A DNA stretch of 64,000 nucleotides from Candidatus Thorarchaeota archaeon MP8T_1 (GTDB lineage: Archaea > Asgardarchaeota > Thorarchaeia > Thorarchaeales > Thorarchaeaceae), in assembly GCA_002825465.1 (NCBI GenBank), contig PJER01000002.1:62001-126000 (forward strand), given 5' to 3'. A program made the position numbers and the translations under genes. This document shows positions 44,589-53,666 of this stretch, in pieces; within the stretch, counting starts at the first letter, position 1, and every line of letters starts with the position of its first letter. The notes below the pieces were generated by a model. That model made no database searches. It was given only the letters and a program-made list of their open reading frames with translations, and had not been told where the DNA came from.

Positions 44589-45608
44589 GTGAATGCAAGA
44601 AAAGTAATTTTTCCCACATTCTTCTTATTGATTGCTGTGATAATCACAGTTGTCTACCATCTGTTGTTTTTACCTAGATCTACCAGTTTTGAAACCCTAG
44701 TGTTCTATATTTTACTATCAGCTGTTTCGTATACGCTACTGGTTCTATTTCAGCGATTTGTAGAAATGAAATCACTGCACCTTCCACAGAGTATCGGATG
44801 GGGACTAATCTTCGTAGCTGCAGTCGAAAAGACTAATGCGGCTGTACTTGATACAATATTAGTTGACAATGAAAACATCTTTTCAGCACTGATTGTCTTA
44901 GGACTTATCTCTGTAACATCTGGATTTTATTTCTGGACCAAATTCATGTGGGAAAATCAAAAAGTTCGCGAACAGCAGCACAGAGTAATTCAGCTCTATA
45001 CCTCTCTAATGAATCACGATGCTGGAAATGATTTGCAGGCAGTCTTGGGCTATATTGAAGCTGCATTGATGGTTAAGGACGGTCTTAATCCAAAGTCTCT
45101 GGAACTAATGGAAGCCGCCCATGCGGCAGCATTGCGAATGCGAGGTCTGATTGGAGCGTTTAGACCCGAGGAAATTGAAGCTGAAATGCGACTTGTTCCT
45201 CTTGTTCAAAGTATGGCAATTCAATCTGAGAAGGCTGACCTAGGTCTAAAAATTAATTTTTACGCTCAACCTGGAACAGAAGACCTAAAGATTGCAGGTG
45301 CCAATCTAATTCAATTTGCTCTTGCCAATCTATTACGCAATGCAGCACAATATGCTGGTGACCGTCCATCAGTTGATATCAAAGTCTTTAGAAAATCAGA
45401 AGATATCATAATCACCATAAATGACCATGGCCCTGGAATTCCAGAAAATATACGAAAATTAATCTTTGAACGAGGTCGAACAGATTCAGAACACGGTCTT
45501 GGTCTTTATCTTACGAAACAGATCATTGCAGCCTGTCGCGGCTCTATTGATTTAGTCGATTCTCCAGTAGGGGCAACCTTTACAATTTGCCTACCTATTG
45601 CATCATAA
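44589..45608 (+). CDS. Membrane sensor histidine kinase
   Basis: 339 residues from GTG 44589. Four to five N-terminal helices (about 5-130) form the sensor. The phospho-acceptor region reads YTSLMNHDAGNDLQAVLGY (His in NHDAGND, a HisKA variant found in archaea), and the catalytic domain contains NLLRNAAQYA (N box), NDHGPGIPE (G1) and GLGLYLTKQI (G2). No response regulator gene lies nearby; the upstream HTH gene lacks a receiver domain. The signal is unknown. Confidence 0.85.
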   Translation: MNARKVIFPTFFLLIAVIITVVYHLLFLPRSTSFETLVFYILLSAVSYTLLVLFQRFVEMKSLHLPQSIGWGLIFVAAVEKTNAAVLDTILVDNENIFSALIVLGLISVTSGFYFWTKFMWENQKVREQQHRVIQLYTSLMNHDAGNDLQAVLGYIEAALMVKDGLNPKSLELMEAAHAAALRMRGLIGAFRPEEIEAEMRLVPLVQSMAIQSEKADLGLKINFYAQPGTEDLKIAGANLIQFALANLLRNAAQYAGDRPSVDIKVFRKSEDIIITINDHGPGIPENIRKLIFERGRTDSEHGLGLYLTKQIIAACRGSIDLVDSPVGATFTICLPIAS

Positions 45609-46895
45609 TTAGTTACTTCGTACTGGGATTCCAATACCATCATAATCTAACCATTGGTTCGCAATTGCAGTTGCACTCTTTCCTATTTTCTGCTCCAAAA
45701 AGTCTAGAAATATATTGGTTGTCACTACCTTTTCCTTGACACAAAATTGGGCAAATTCCCCAATCGCCTTATGAAGCTCTTTTATTCCAACTTTCTTAGA
45801 TATCTCATAAAGAAGCAAGAAACCTCTATAATAGTAAGCCGCAAAAGCTTCTTCCTGTTCTCGCTTCAATTGTCTAATTGCTGGTACATGTCCTTGTTTC
45901 TCAAGTCGCTCAGTTGTTTTTTCGATGCGATTCTCTAGATAGTTCTCATTAAGATATTCATCCGTAATCATAATGGAGCAATATTCAGCAAGTGCTTCAT
46001 CTAGCCAATTATCATAGGTCTGAACACTTGCTTTACAAAACCAATCATGGCACATCTCATGGCACATTGATTGTAAAACAGGCCCTCGAAGACTAGCGTC
46101 TGTTGAATATCCTCCTCCTACAACAATGAGCCCTGTCCTAGCATAAGCCCCTCCGAGCTCCCTTGGTGTTAGAGCAAATCTGAGATTACGTTCTTCTAAT
46201 AACGGTCCAAGCCATTTAGCTAATCTATCTCTCATTTCACGTGCACTGATGTCGAGAATCTTGTGCGATCCAACCATTGTCCTTGGTCCCCAGAAGAGGC
46301 TTTCACCATCTAATTGTGCATCCCTTTTTGGTAAACCAACGATTGTGATATCATTCACTGGTTTTCCTTGTCTTATGTTCCAACGTGCCATACTTCCAGT
46401 CTTTTCGATTCCCACAAAATTTCCATTTGCTTCCCAGGTCCAATCTTCAGGACCTTCAATTATAAGTTCAAAGGACATGTTTGTTTCCATATTGAAAGGA
46501 ACTGGATACCATGCGCTGTAGCATGCTAGTTCCACAAAATCTCGTTTGATGTAGCCCATGGTTGGCATACCAGACTCCTTCGATGGCGGATGTATTTGTC
46601 CAGTATACTCAATTTCAATTACAAACTCATCATGCTCTGTATCAAACACGTCAAAAGTCCAGAGGTCGCCATTGTAAAATCTTGGAACCTTAATAGCATC
46701 TGTTCGTGAAACTGTTATCTCCTGATTCCCGGACGCTGTTAGTCTTGTTGTCTTGATCCATCGTAGACCCCTATTAAGAATGAAATATGCACTATCTACA
46801 CTTGTGGAAATGATGATTGTACCACTAACTCTTAATTGTCCTCTCTTAGGATCAATTTTCACTTTTAGATTATACTCATTCGACACAGGAATCAT
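45609..46895 (-). CDS. M1-like (gluzincin) metallopeptidase
   Basis: 428 residues. The N-terminal half is beta-rich, like the M1 aminopeptidase saddle domain. The zinc motif HEMCHDWF (H279/E280/H283) is followed by NWLDEALAEY, giving the third ligand E300. There are 16 residues between the second His and this Glu, two fewer than in classical M1 enzymes (18), so the loop is shortened. The GAMEN-type motif is not obvious. It may be an aminopeptidase or a related cytosolic peptidase. Its start ATG 46895. Confidence 0.75.
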   Translation of the reverse strand: MIPVSNEYNLKVKIDPKRGQLRVSGTIIISTSVDSAYFILNRGLRWIKTTRLTASGNQEITVSRTDAIKVPRFYNGDLWTFDVFDTEHDEFVIEIEYTGQIHPPSKESGMPTMGYIKRDFVELACYSAWYPVPFNMETNMSFELIIEGPEDWTWEANGNFVGIEKTGSMARWNIRQGKPVNDITIVGLPKRDAQLDGESLFWGPRTMVGSHKILDISAREMRDRLAKWLGPLLEERNLRFALTPRELGGAYARTGLIVVGGGYSTDASLRGPVLQSMCHEMCHDWFCKASVQTYDNWLDEALAEYCSIMITDEYLNENYLENRIEKTTERLEKQGHVPAIRQLKREQEEAFAAYYYRGFLLLYEISKKVGIKELHKAIGEFAQFCVKEKVVTTNIFLDFLEQKIGKSATAIANQWLDYDGIGIPVRSN

Positions 46896-46931
46896 ATCTC
46901 GTTACTATACTCGACCACTTATTGTTCTTGT

Positions 46932-47198
46932 TCATGCTTCGGAATTCATCTTTTCTCTAAGTCGAAGCACTCTGTATGCTTGTACAACCCTCCATCCAAC
47001 ATAAACAATTGCTACCAGAAAACCATCAATTGCCGCTGTTAATGGATCGGTGATTAGAAATCCTGTGTATGATAGAACTGATGCCGTAAGTATCGTAAAT
47101 ATGAATGTAGCAATAATCCACACTATATTCCCTCGGCTAAATACTTGAGTTCTAATTGCAGGTGTTTGGGATGATGTTATGTCCGACAAGTTTTCCAC
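46932..47198 (-). CDS. Small two-helix membrane protein
   Basis: 88 residues from GTG 47198 with two hydrophobic segments (about 23-45 and 52-72) and a positively charged C-terminus (RVLRLREKMNSEA). No recognised family. It lies between the M1-like gene and the phosphoesterase gene on the same strand. Confidence 0.55.
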   Translation of the reverse strand: MENLSDITSSQTPAIRTQVFSRGNIVWIIATFIFTILTASVLSYTGFLITDPLTAAIDGFLVAIVYVGWRVVQAYRVLRLREKMNSEA

Positions 47199-47251
47199 TT
47201 GTTATCACACATTGATTTTAAATAAAAAGAGCAAACATTAGAGCAACTTTT

Positions 47252-48304
47252 CTACACTTTTTGCCAACGGATGCTCTCTACATACCTACCATTGATTGAA
47301 ATAAAAGAACCAACATCACCAATCCAACATCCTGTATCTGCTATCTTGTTCTCTTGGTCTACCTTCATTTTGTGTCCATGACCATGAATGAGAAACTCAT
47401 CGGGGTGTAAATCGATAACGAACATCCCCGCAATCCGTTTCATTTGTCCAAAAACTTTCTGAAAATCAATTGAATACTCCTTTGATTTACTCAGCTGTAG
47501 GATCTGTGTCCAATAAGTCAGATATTTTTTGGCAATCTCTGATATTATTGAGCTCTCTTCATTCTGATTGAATAGATTTCTCCCACTCATTCTGGTTATC
47601 TTTGATGATAGAGAATCAATCTCCTCAAGAAGAATTGTTGTATTTTTGGTTTGGAATGAAGTTAGATCGGCAAGACTTCCTAAGATGTCTGATTCCCGAA
47701 GAAGCGCTGCTTCGACTGTATATTGCTGCCCAAGGAGCGGACCTGCAAGTTTGTCTTCAATCTGTTTCCTAGTTTCATGAGAGAGAGAATTGATTTTTTC
47801 TACCATAGATGCAGGAATTTCTTCGTTGCTATCTAGCTCCTCCCAAACTGCAGCTGTTTCCTCTCCAGGAGTGACCTGACACATTGCATCTGAGAAGAAC
47901 TCATAGAATGCTAGGGCATACCAATAGTTCAGTTGATGTCCATGAATAAATCTGTACTTTGAATTTCCATCAGTAAGTTTCAAGCTCTTGCTTATAGTAA
48001 TGTCCTCTCTAAATCCCAGATGTTTACTAGACACCGCAAAATCATGATTTCCAACTAAATAATGCAACTCGAAATCTAACGATGCAAGAGTATCAAAGAT
48101 TTGATCGGATCTCTGAATAACATCGTTGTTGTTTTTCTTCCATAGATCGATTATATCCCCAAGAAGAACCAGGTGTGTTACTTCTCTCTGATTTGGTTTC
48201 AAATAATCCTTGATGAAAGTCGTGAATCCCTTTTCATTGGAGAGAGAATCTCCAAGATGCAAATCTGAGACAGCAATTATCAAATCTTCATCCACCGATA
48301 TCAA
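47252..48304 (-). CDS. Calcineurin-like metallophosphoesterase
   Basis: 350 residues. The dimetal site is complete: SDLHLGD (D-x-H), LLGDIIDLW (GD), VGNHDF (GNHD), FIHGHQ and IHGHGHK (GHxH). It resembles UDP-diacylglucosamine hydrolase-like phosphatases, but an insert (about 150-260) with a helical region is unusual and makes the substrate unclear. The TTG start at 48304 overlaps the nikR stop (TTGA), so it is translationally coupled to nikR. A role linked to nickel is not otherwise evident. Confidence 0.82.
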   Translation of the reverse strand: MISVDEDLIIAVSDLHLGDSLSNEKGFTTFIKDYLKPNQREVTHLVLLGDIIDLWKKNNNDVIQRSDQIFDTLASLDFELHYLVGNHDFAVSSKHLGFREDITISKSLKLTDGNSKYRFIHGHQLNYWYALAFYEFFSDAMCQVTPGEETAAVWEELDSNEEIPASMVEKINSLSHETRKQIEDKLAGPLLGQQYTVEAALLRESDILGSLADLTSFQTKNTTILLEEIDSLSSKITRMSGRNLFNQNEESSIISEIAKKYLTYWTQILQLSKSKEYSIDFQKVFGQMKRIAGMFVIDLHPDEFLIHGHGHKMKVDQENKIADTGCWIGDVGSFISINGRYVESIRWQKV

Positions 48305-48750
48305 TGCTTGTGAACGTGGTCGCTTGAACTTTCTTCTGGAAGAGAATATGTGAATAATTTTGCGTATTCAATTCCTGAAATCCCACTGACTCTATTAGCT
48401 AATTTTGTAATCTCATCTTTTGGTCCTTTGAGAGTCAAGACTTCCATACAATGGGTTTGACTCATATGAACATGAACAGTGGAAATTACATGCGCCTCTG
48501 AATTATGTTGAACTTTGATTAGGTCTGCCATTATCTTAGGTTTATGACTATATACGATATTCAGACTCGCCATGACAACATCACTCCCCTTTTCCCATTG
48601 TGATTCGGAAAGGTATACTCGCATAGCATCTCGAATGGCTTCCGATCTACCAATATACCCTCTCTCTTCAACTAGCTTGTCAAATTCTTCAAGAAGGTCC
48701 TCGGGAATTGATACACCAAATCGCTTTAATGCCAATGACACGAACCTCAC
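48301..48750 (-). CDS. nikR: Nickel-responsive regulator NikR
   Basis: 149 residues of the ribbon-helix-helix/ACT regulator NikR. The N-terminal RHH is KRFGVSIPEDLLEEFDKLVEERGY with RSEAIRDAMR. Nickel ligands are H82, H93, H95 and C101, spaced exactly as in E. coli NikR (11, 2, 6). An additional HVHKH tail could hold metal. It represses nickel uptake when nickel is plentiful. The gene diverges from the NikMNQ transporter, its expected target. Start: GTG 48750, or GTG 48741 a few codons on. Confidence 0.93.
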   Translation of the reverse strand: MRFVSLALKRFGVSIPEDLLEEFDKLVEERGYIGRSEAIRDAMRVYLSESQWEKGSDVVMASLNIVYSHKPKIMADLIKVQHNSEAHVISTVHVHMSQTHCMEVLTLKGPKDEITKLANRVSGISGIEYAKLFTYSLPEESSSDHVHKH

Positions 48751-48755
48751 AGATT

Positions 48756-48792
48756 AGTAACACGATTTCTCAATAAGTAACACATTTAAAGT
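48756..48792. promoter_or_regulatory. nikR/nikMNQ divergent promoter with AGTAACAC direct repeat
   Basis: Two identical AGTAACAC boxes at 48756-48763 and 48776-48783, 20 bp apart (about two helical turns, same face), sit beside the TATA-like catttaaagt (48783-48792) of the transporter gene. They are candidate NikR sites, though characterised bacterial NikR operators are inverted repeats. Confidence 0.5.
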
Positions 48793-48832
48793 ATTTCTTT
48801 GAGAAAAGGTTAGATCTTCTGGAGTTGAATAA

Positions 48833-50611
48833 GTGCACGTACCTGATGGAATCATACCACTTTGGTTGCAGGTGCTGATGTTTGTAATCAGTTGTTCTCT
48901 GATGGCAATCTCATACAGTAAGATCAAGACAAAATTCGATGATCGCTTAATTCCATTCATGGGTGTACTAGCTGCTGTAATCTTTGCAGCACAACTCGTT
49001 AATTTTCCAGTACCTCCCTTTTCAAGTGGCCATTTAGTTGGATCTACGCTCCTTGCAGTGATGGTAAATCCTTGGGCTGGTATGCTAATCATCTCACTTG
49101 TACTATTTGTACAAGCACTCTATGGTGACGGGGGTATTCTGACCTATGGTCTGAATCTCTTTAACATGGGTGTGTTCTCAGTCTTTCTTGGGTATGGGTT
49201 GGCACTCATTCTATTCAAATTCACTAAACGATACATCTCAAAGGAACGAGCGCTCTTGGTATCTACCGGAGTGTCTGCTTTCATTGTAACAGTTTCAGCA
49301 GCATTCGTTCTTGGACTCGAATTGCTTACTGTACCTGGGTTTGGAATTGAAGCCTTAGCAGCAATTAGTTTGGTTCACATAATTATTGGAATTGGAGAAG
49401 CCATACTGACATCTGTCATTCTTCTGTATTTTGTCAAAGCTAACCCCCAGGTAATTGCACTTCTAAATGAACAAGCAAAGGAAAAGCAGGAAGACTTAGT
49501 TAGAAGAGAAGAAGTTGATCAAGTTGGAGTCTCTCCTCGTTTTCCCCTAAGTCATATCATTGCTGTTCTCGCCTTCACAATCCTTGTCATAAGCTCCATC
49601 ATTTTAGTTGGTGTTGCTTCTGAAAATCCAGATGGATTTGAATGGGCTCTCTTTGAGTTTGCTGGTGTTCCCGAACCTGAACATGGATTTGAAGGCATCT
49701 GGACGTTCTTAGGTGAAAACCAATTCATCAATACATTAACAGGGATTGTTGGTATCATTGGTGTGTTATCACTTGCATTCCTCCTCTTTAGAAAGAGTGC
49801 TCGTGAAGTTCACAGCCAGAAAACTACTGACAAATTCCTCCTTCCGTTTGATGAAGGTAGACAGAATCGAAAAATGTTCTCCTCTACAGGACTATTCCTG
49901 TCAAGTATTGCAGTTGCAGTGATTATCTCGTTACAGGTGACTCTCTCAAACGTTCTTGTGTTAATCGGTCTTGTTTTAGTTACTGGTTGGTTAGCAGGAA
50001 CAAGATGGCGTGACGTTATCTCTATTGCAGCAAAGTTTGAGATTGTAATTATCTTTTGGATTATCTTTGAGCCATTCATCTATGGTTCTACAATTATCTT
50101 CACATTAACTACTCCTTGGGGACCTCTTAATGCGTATTCTGAAGGACTCTACCTTGGACTGCTTCTCGGGTCAAGAATGTTTGCTATTCTTCTTACGATT
50201 CTCGCAACATTATCACATATTACACTTACAGAATTTACTGGCGCACTACGCACATTGCGAGTGCCAAACTCCATTATCGGGTCTCTTCTTATTATGTTTA
50301 GGTATGTTCCACTCTTTATTGAGGAAAGGTCCAGAATGCACGACGCTCAGAATTTACGTGGCTTTAGCAAAGGTCGAAGATTTGAACGAATTAGATCTCT
50401 AGGGTATCTTGTTGGTACTTCCATTAGTCGCTCTTTTGATAGAAGTGTTACTGCCTATGAATCAATGAGTCTACGTGGGTTTGGTATGGGAAATGAAGCT
50501 CCAGGAGCTGGTTTGCGGTGGACTGATGCTCTTATTCCCTTCGCTATTCTTTTCCTAATCATCAGTCTGCCATTCATATTTCCAATTTTACTTGAGGTGA
50601 TATTTCTATGA
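48833..50611 (+). CDS. NikM-N-Q fusion: membrane part of ECF-type nickel transporter
   Basis: 592 residues in three parts. 1-210 is NikM/CbiM: the N-terminus MHVPDGIIP supplies Met1 and His2, and SSGH gives His67, all metal ligands in the family; this fixes the GTG start at 48833. 240-320 is an N-like part with the PDGFE motif (PDGLE in relatives) between two helices. 335-592 is NikQ/CbiQ, the T component, with the conserved ARG-type coupling helices (RFERIRSLGYLVG, ESMSLRGFGMG). Nickel rather than cobalt is inferred from adjacent nikR. It overlaps the ATPase gene by 4 bp (ATGA). Confidence 0.92.
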   Translation: MHVPDGIIPLWLQVLMFVISCSLMAISYSKIKTKFDDRLIPFMGVLAAVIFAAQLVNFPVPPFSSGHLVGSTLLAVMVNPWAGMLIISLVLFVQALYGDGGILTYGLNLFNMGVFSVFLGYGLALILFKFTKRYISKERALLVSTGVSAFIVTVSAAFVLGLELLTVPGFGIEALAAISLVHIIIGIGEAILTSVILLYFVKANPQVIALLNEQAKEKQEDLVRREEVDQVGVSPRFPLSHIIAVLAFTILVISSIILVGVASENPDGFEWALFEFAGVPEPEHGFEGIWTFLGENQFINTLTGIVGIIGVLSLAFLLFRKSAREVHSQKTTDKFLLPFDEGRQNRKMFSSTGLFLSSIAVAVIISLQVTLSNVLVLIGLVLVTGWLAGTRWRDVISIAAKFEIVIIFWIIFEPFIYGSTIIFTLTTPWGPLNAYSEGLYLGLLLGSRMFAILLTILATLSHITLTEFTGALRTLRVPNSIIGSLLIMFRYVPLFIEERSRMHDAQNLRGFSKGRRFERIRSLGYLVGTSISRSFDRSVTAYESMSLRGFGMGNEAPGAGLRWTDALIPFAILFLIISLPFIFPILLEVIFL

Positions 50612-51366
50612 CTTGTGCACTTGAATTAAGTCACGTATTCTTCCGATACGACGAATTTAGAATGGAGGATATATCTCTAAACCTCCATATCGGTGAACAG
50701 AAAGCTCTAGTGGGATTGAATGGGTCTGGTAAAACGACTCTCTTCAAGCTCATCCTGGGCCTTCTTGAGCCTGAGGCTGGTGATATCTTTGTTTTCGATC
50801 GAAAGGTTTCTCGTGATAATCTCTGGGAGATACGACAGAATATTGGGTTCCTGTTTCAGAATCCAGATGATCAACTCTTTGCACCAACAGTATGGGAGGA
50901 TGTTGCCTTTGGTCCTAGGAACCTGGGTCTCTCCGAAGAGGAGGTTTCAGAGCGAGTCGATTGGGCTTTAGAACGTGTAGGAATGTCAAAATTCGTTAAT
51001 CGCCCTGTGAATCAGATGAGTCATGGACAGGCGAAGCGTGTTGCATTGGCTGGTATAATCGCTATGCGACCGGGGATTCTGATTCTCGATGAACCCTTTA
51101 CAGGCCTTGATTTCAAGATGGTCCAGACAATGATTGATATTATTCAGAAGCTGCGACAAGAGGGAATCACCATTCTCTACACCACTCATAATCGATTCTT
51201 CATTGAGAATTGGTCCGACTCTGTTGCTGTCATTGAAGATGGGCGGATAATCTATGATGGACCAACGAAGGAAGCGATGGTTCGTAAAGAGGTTATAGAT
51301 AACATTGGGAATTGGGATAATCTTCGTGAACAAATCATCTCGTATCGCACAACACTGATTGATTGA
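50608..51366 (+). CDS. nikO: NikO, ATPase of the nickel ECF transporter
   Basis: 252-residue ABC ATPase. Walker A GLNGSGKTT, Q-loop FLFQNPDDQLF, signature MSHGQAKRVA (in place of LSGGQ), Walker B LILDEPFTGLD and the switch His in YTTHN. Q-loop FQNPDDQ is typical of the CbiO/EcfA group. It powers the NikM-N-Q membrane protein immediately upstream. Confidence 0.93.
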   Translation: MTCALELSHVFFRYDEFRMEDISLNLHIGEQKALVGLNGSGKTTLFKLILGLLEPEAGDIFVFDRKVSRDNLWEIRQNIGFLFQNPDDQLFAPTVWEDVAFGPRNLGLSEEEVSERVDWALERVGMSKFVNRPVNQMSHGQAKRVALAGIIAMRPGILILDEPFTGLDFKMVQTMIDIIQKLRQEGITILYTTHNRFFIENWSDSVAVIEDGRIIYDGPTKEAMVRKEVIDNIGNWDNLREQIISYRTTLID

Positions 51367-51417
51367 CTTTTCATGTTCGATACGGTTAAAAGGAATTTTC
51401 CGCGAAATCCAAAATAA

Positions 51418-51505
51418 GCGGAGGTTGCCAAGCCAGGTTAAAGGCGCAGGGTTCAGATCCCTGTCTCGTAGGAGTTCGCGAGTTCAAATCTCGCCCTCCG
51501 CACCA
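51418..51505 (+). tRNA. tRNA-Leu (CAG), CCA encoded
   Basis: Acceptor GCGGAGG (51418-51424) pairs with CCTCCGC (51495-51501); A73 at 51502 and CCA at 51503-51505. Anticodon stem CAGGG/CCCTG with loop TTCAGAT gives CAG at 51454-51456. A long variable arm marks a class II tRNA. T arm GCGAG-TTCAAAT-CTCGC. TATA-like gttaaaagg at 51385-51393 precedes it. Confidence 0.96.
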
Positions 51506-51593
51506 TTTTTCCATTTGCTTTGTATAATCTAATTGATCTATCGCTCATTCTAGAAATAGATTCATATTTTTAAAACGGGATGAAGTAAACCTG

Positions 51594-52664
51594 GTGAGAG
51601 GAGTGAGAAAAACTAGAAATGCAATACTGCTACTGGTCATATTCCTTCCTACCTTTATTGTTTCAAACAATCTGATCACTAATGTGATTGCCCCACCTAT
51701 CGGAGGTGAAAGTGTATCAGGAATTCTTACCTCGCCAGACTCCGTAATCCAAATCACCAGAGCAGAAGTCAACATGACAATATTCTCTGAACCGTTTGCT
51801 GATGCATATCACATCCATGTGATTTATCTAAAGAGCGTCCTCAATCTTTCAAATCCCTCGGCAGAAAATGAAACAATTCTTCTTCTATACAATCCTTGTT
51901 GGAACAGTCAATATTCCTACTATAATTACTCCTCCATCAATGTCTATTTCGAAGGATATCCGCTGTTCCAAACCAATCAAACTCTGACTAATATTACGAA
52001 TCTATATAATCTCCCGGTCAGCTTCCATGATAGGTTACCAGAATATAATTACAATCGATTGTATGCGCCTTTCTTGCTACTTAATTTAACACTCAGTTCA
52101 TTTCAGAACCTAACTCTTCATCTCTCTGATGTCATCACAATTACTTCAATCAGTATAAACTACTCAAGGATTGGATTTGGATTCAACATTGACCAGTTGG
52201 AAGATGACTCAACTCGGCTTAAAATGCTAATGAAAGTAATTAACAGCACACAATTTCTCAGTGTCAATTGCTTTCCTTATGATCTTGTTGAACAATATCG
52301 AGTACAAAATGACTTCATTATTCTTTGTGAAGCAGTTCCTCCCTTCTCCTCCAAATTATCCAGTTACATGCCAGAACCAGTTAGTGCAGGATTCGAAGTT
52401 GATATGGATGTGCGGGAATATCTCTTACCGACTATTGATGACTCAACAGATCCAACATCAATAACTTCAACCTCTTCCACAATCGGAAATACAACATCTA
52501 ATTCCACTGATTTTCTTCTTATCCCATTATTACCTCTGGTATTTTCTGGAATAACATGGATTATCTTCATTATAGTTCTTTACAAGACAGATCCAAAATC
52601 TCGCCCTCTGCACAATTCGTTTTCCATAGATAGTATCATTCGATATTCGGGAGAACAAATGTAG
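51594..52664 (+). CDS. Membrane-anchored surface protein, unrecognised
   Basis: 356 residues from GTG 51594 (GTG 51603 also possible). N-terminal hydrophobic signal (about 8-28). The extracellular part is beta-rich and dense in N-glycosylation-like Asn-x-Ser/Thr sites. A Ser/Thr stalk (TSITSTSSTIGNTTSNST) precedes a membrane helix near 305-327 and a 28-residue cytosolic tail. Its last 29 bp overlap the convergent Lrp gene. Function unknown. Confidence 0.65.
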   Translation: MRGVRKTRNAILLLVIFLPTFIVSNNLITNVIAPPIGGESVSGILTSPDSVIQITRAEVNMTIFSEPFADAYHIHVIYLKSVLNLSNPSAENETILLLYNPCWNSQYSYYNYSSINVYFEGYPLFQTNQTLTNITNLYNLPVSFHDRLPEYNYNRLYAPFLLLNLTLSSFQNLTLHLSDVITITSISINYSRIGFGFNIDQLEDDSTRLKMLMKVINSTQFLSVNCFPYDLVEQYRVQNDFIILCEAVPPFSSKLSSYMPEPVSAGFEVDMDVREYLLPTIDDSTDPTSITSTSSTIGNTTSNSTDFLLIPLLPLVFSGITWIIFIIVLYKTDPKSRPLHNSFSIDSIIRYSGEQM

Positions 52665-53076
52665 TTTCTATTTTTTCGATACCACTCAGTTTCTCTAGTT
52701 TCTCTGTGATGAATTTAGCAAGTTCACTGAAATCTTTGACTCGAATCATACAGATGAAGTTGATAGGTCCGGTTGTTCTATAGACCTCATATACCTCGTC
52801 ATAGTTAGATAATGTTTTACAGAGAGCATCTGATTCAGAAGGTCTTGATGTAATGAGGACCAGAACCTGAATTTCATATCCTAATTTCCTATAGTCAACA
52901 TCTAGTGTGTATCGTTTAATGATACCTAGACTGATGAGGCGTTCCATTCTATTTCTAATAGAACTCGGACTTAGGTCTACTTTCTTCTTAATCTCGCGTA
53001 GAGAAATTCTTGCATCTTGGGATAAAATATCGATAATCTTGCGGTCGTTATCATCAATCTTATCCGTCGTTGCCAT
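52636..53076 (-). CDS. Lrp/AsnC family transcriptional regulator
   Basis: 146 residues with the classical layout: N-terminal HTH (DRKIIDILSQDARISLREIKKKVDLSPSSIRNRMERL) and a RAM effector domain (about 65-146). Amino-acid-responsive regulation is typical of the family. It lies 54 bp downstream of aIF5A on the same strand. Targets unknown. Confidence 0.9.
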   Translation of the reverse strand: MATTDKIDDNDRKIIDILSQDARISLREIKKKVDLSPSSIRNRMERLISLGIIKRYTLDVDYRKLGYEIQVLVLITSRPSESDALCKTLSNYDEVYEVYRTTGPINFICMIRVKDFSELAKFITEKLEKLSGIEKIETTFVLPNIE

Positions 53077-53130
53077 CTATAACATCCCTTACTTTGCATT
53101 ATTCTTTAGAGATGTAACTGCTGTGCTTTT

Positions 53131-53532
53131 CTAGGCAGTCTTGACTCGCACTATGACTTTCTTCCCCATGACATCCCAGACCTCAACTTCGACATTGAGT
53201 TCAATCTTTGATGCAATCTCATCTTCGGTTGGTTTTGGGACCTCATAGGTTTCAAAGCTCTCGGTGTCCATTAGACTGTAGTTTTCGCCCATGTCGGCAA
53301 TAATTGTTGCAGCTCGCTTGTCAATCAGAGGTACATCTACCATGCGGTCTGCAGGCATAATGACGTTACGTTTTCTATTTGTGAAGAATCCAATGGCGAT
53401 AATGTTTGCTTTTGCAGCACCATGTTTTCCTGGTTTTGATTTTTCTATTGATACAACTCTACATGGTTCGTCTTCAATCAGGAAGTATGCTCCTGGTTTC
53501 AGACTTTTTGCTTCAGATTTTTTGATACTCAT
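53131..53532 (-). CDS. Translation factor aIF5A
   Basis: 133 residues; archaeal homologue of eIF5A/EF-P, which relieves ribosome stalling. N-terminal SH3-like barrel with the hypusination loop KPGKHGAAK; the modified lysine is K36. The C-terminal OB fold is complete (ELNVEVEVWDVMGKKVIVRVKTA). Requires deoxyhypusine synthase, not present in this window. Confidence 0.96.
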   Translation of the reverse strand: MSIKKSEAKSLKPGAYFLIEDEPCRVVSIEKSKPGKHGAAKANIIAIGFFTNRKRNVIMPADRMVDVPLIDKRAATIIADMGENYSLMDTESFETYEVPKPTEDEIASKIELNVEVEVWDVMGKKVIVRVKTA

Positions 53533-53666
53533 GGTGTTACACCAACTTTGTCATTCAGACCTATCCTGAACAATCTCCCATTGTCTATATATATTTGGGG
53601 GCGTGTTTACTAATTATATGTCCCATGTAACAACAGTAAAATGGGAACCTGTTAAGCGAAAATTGG

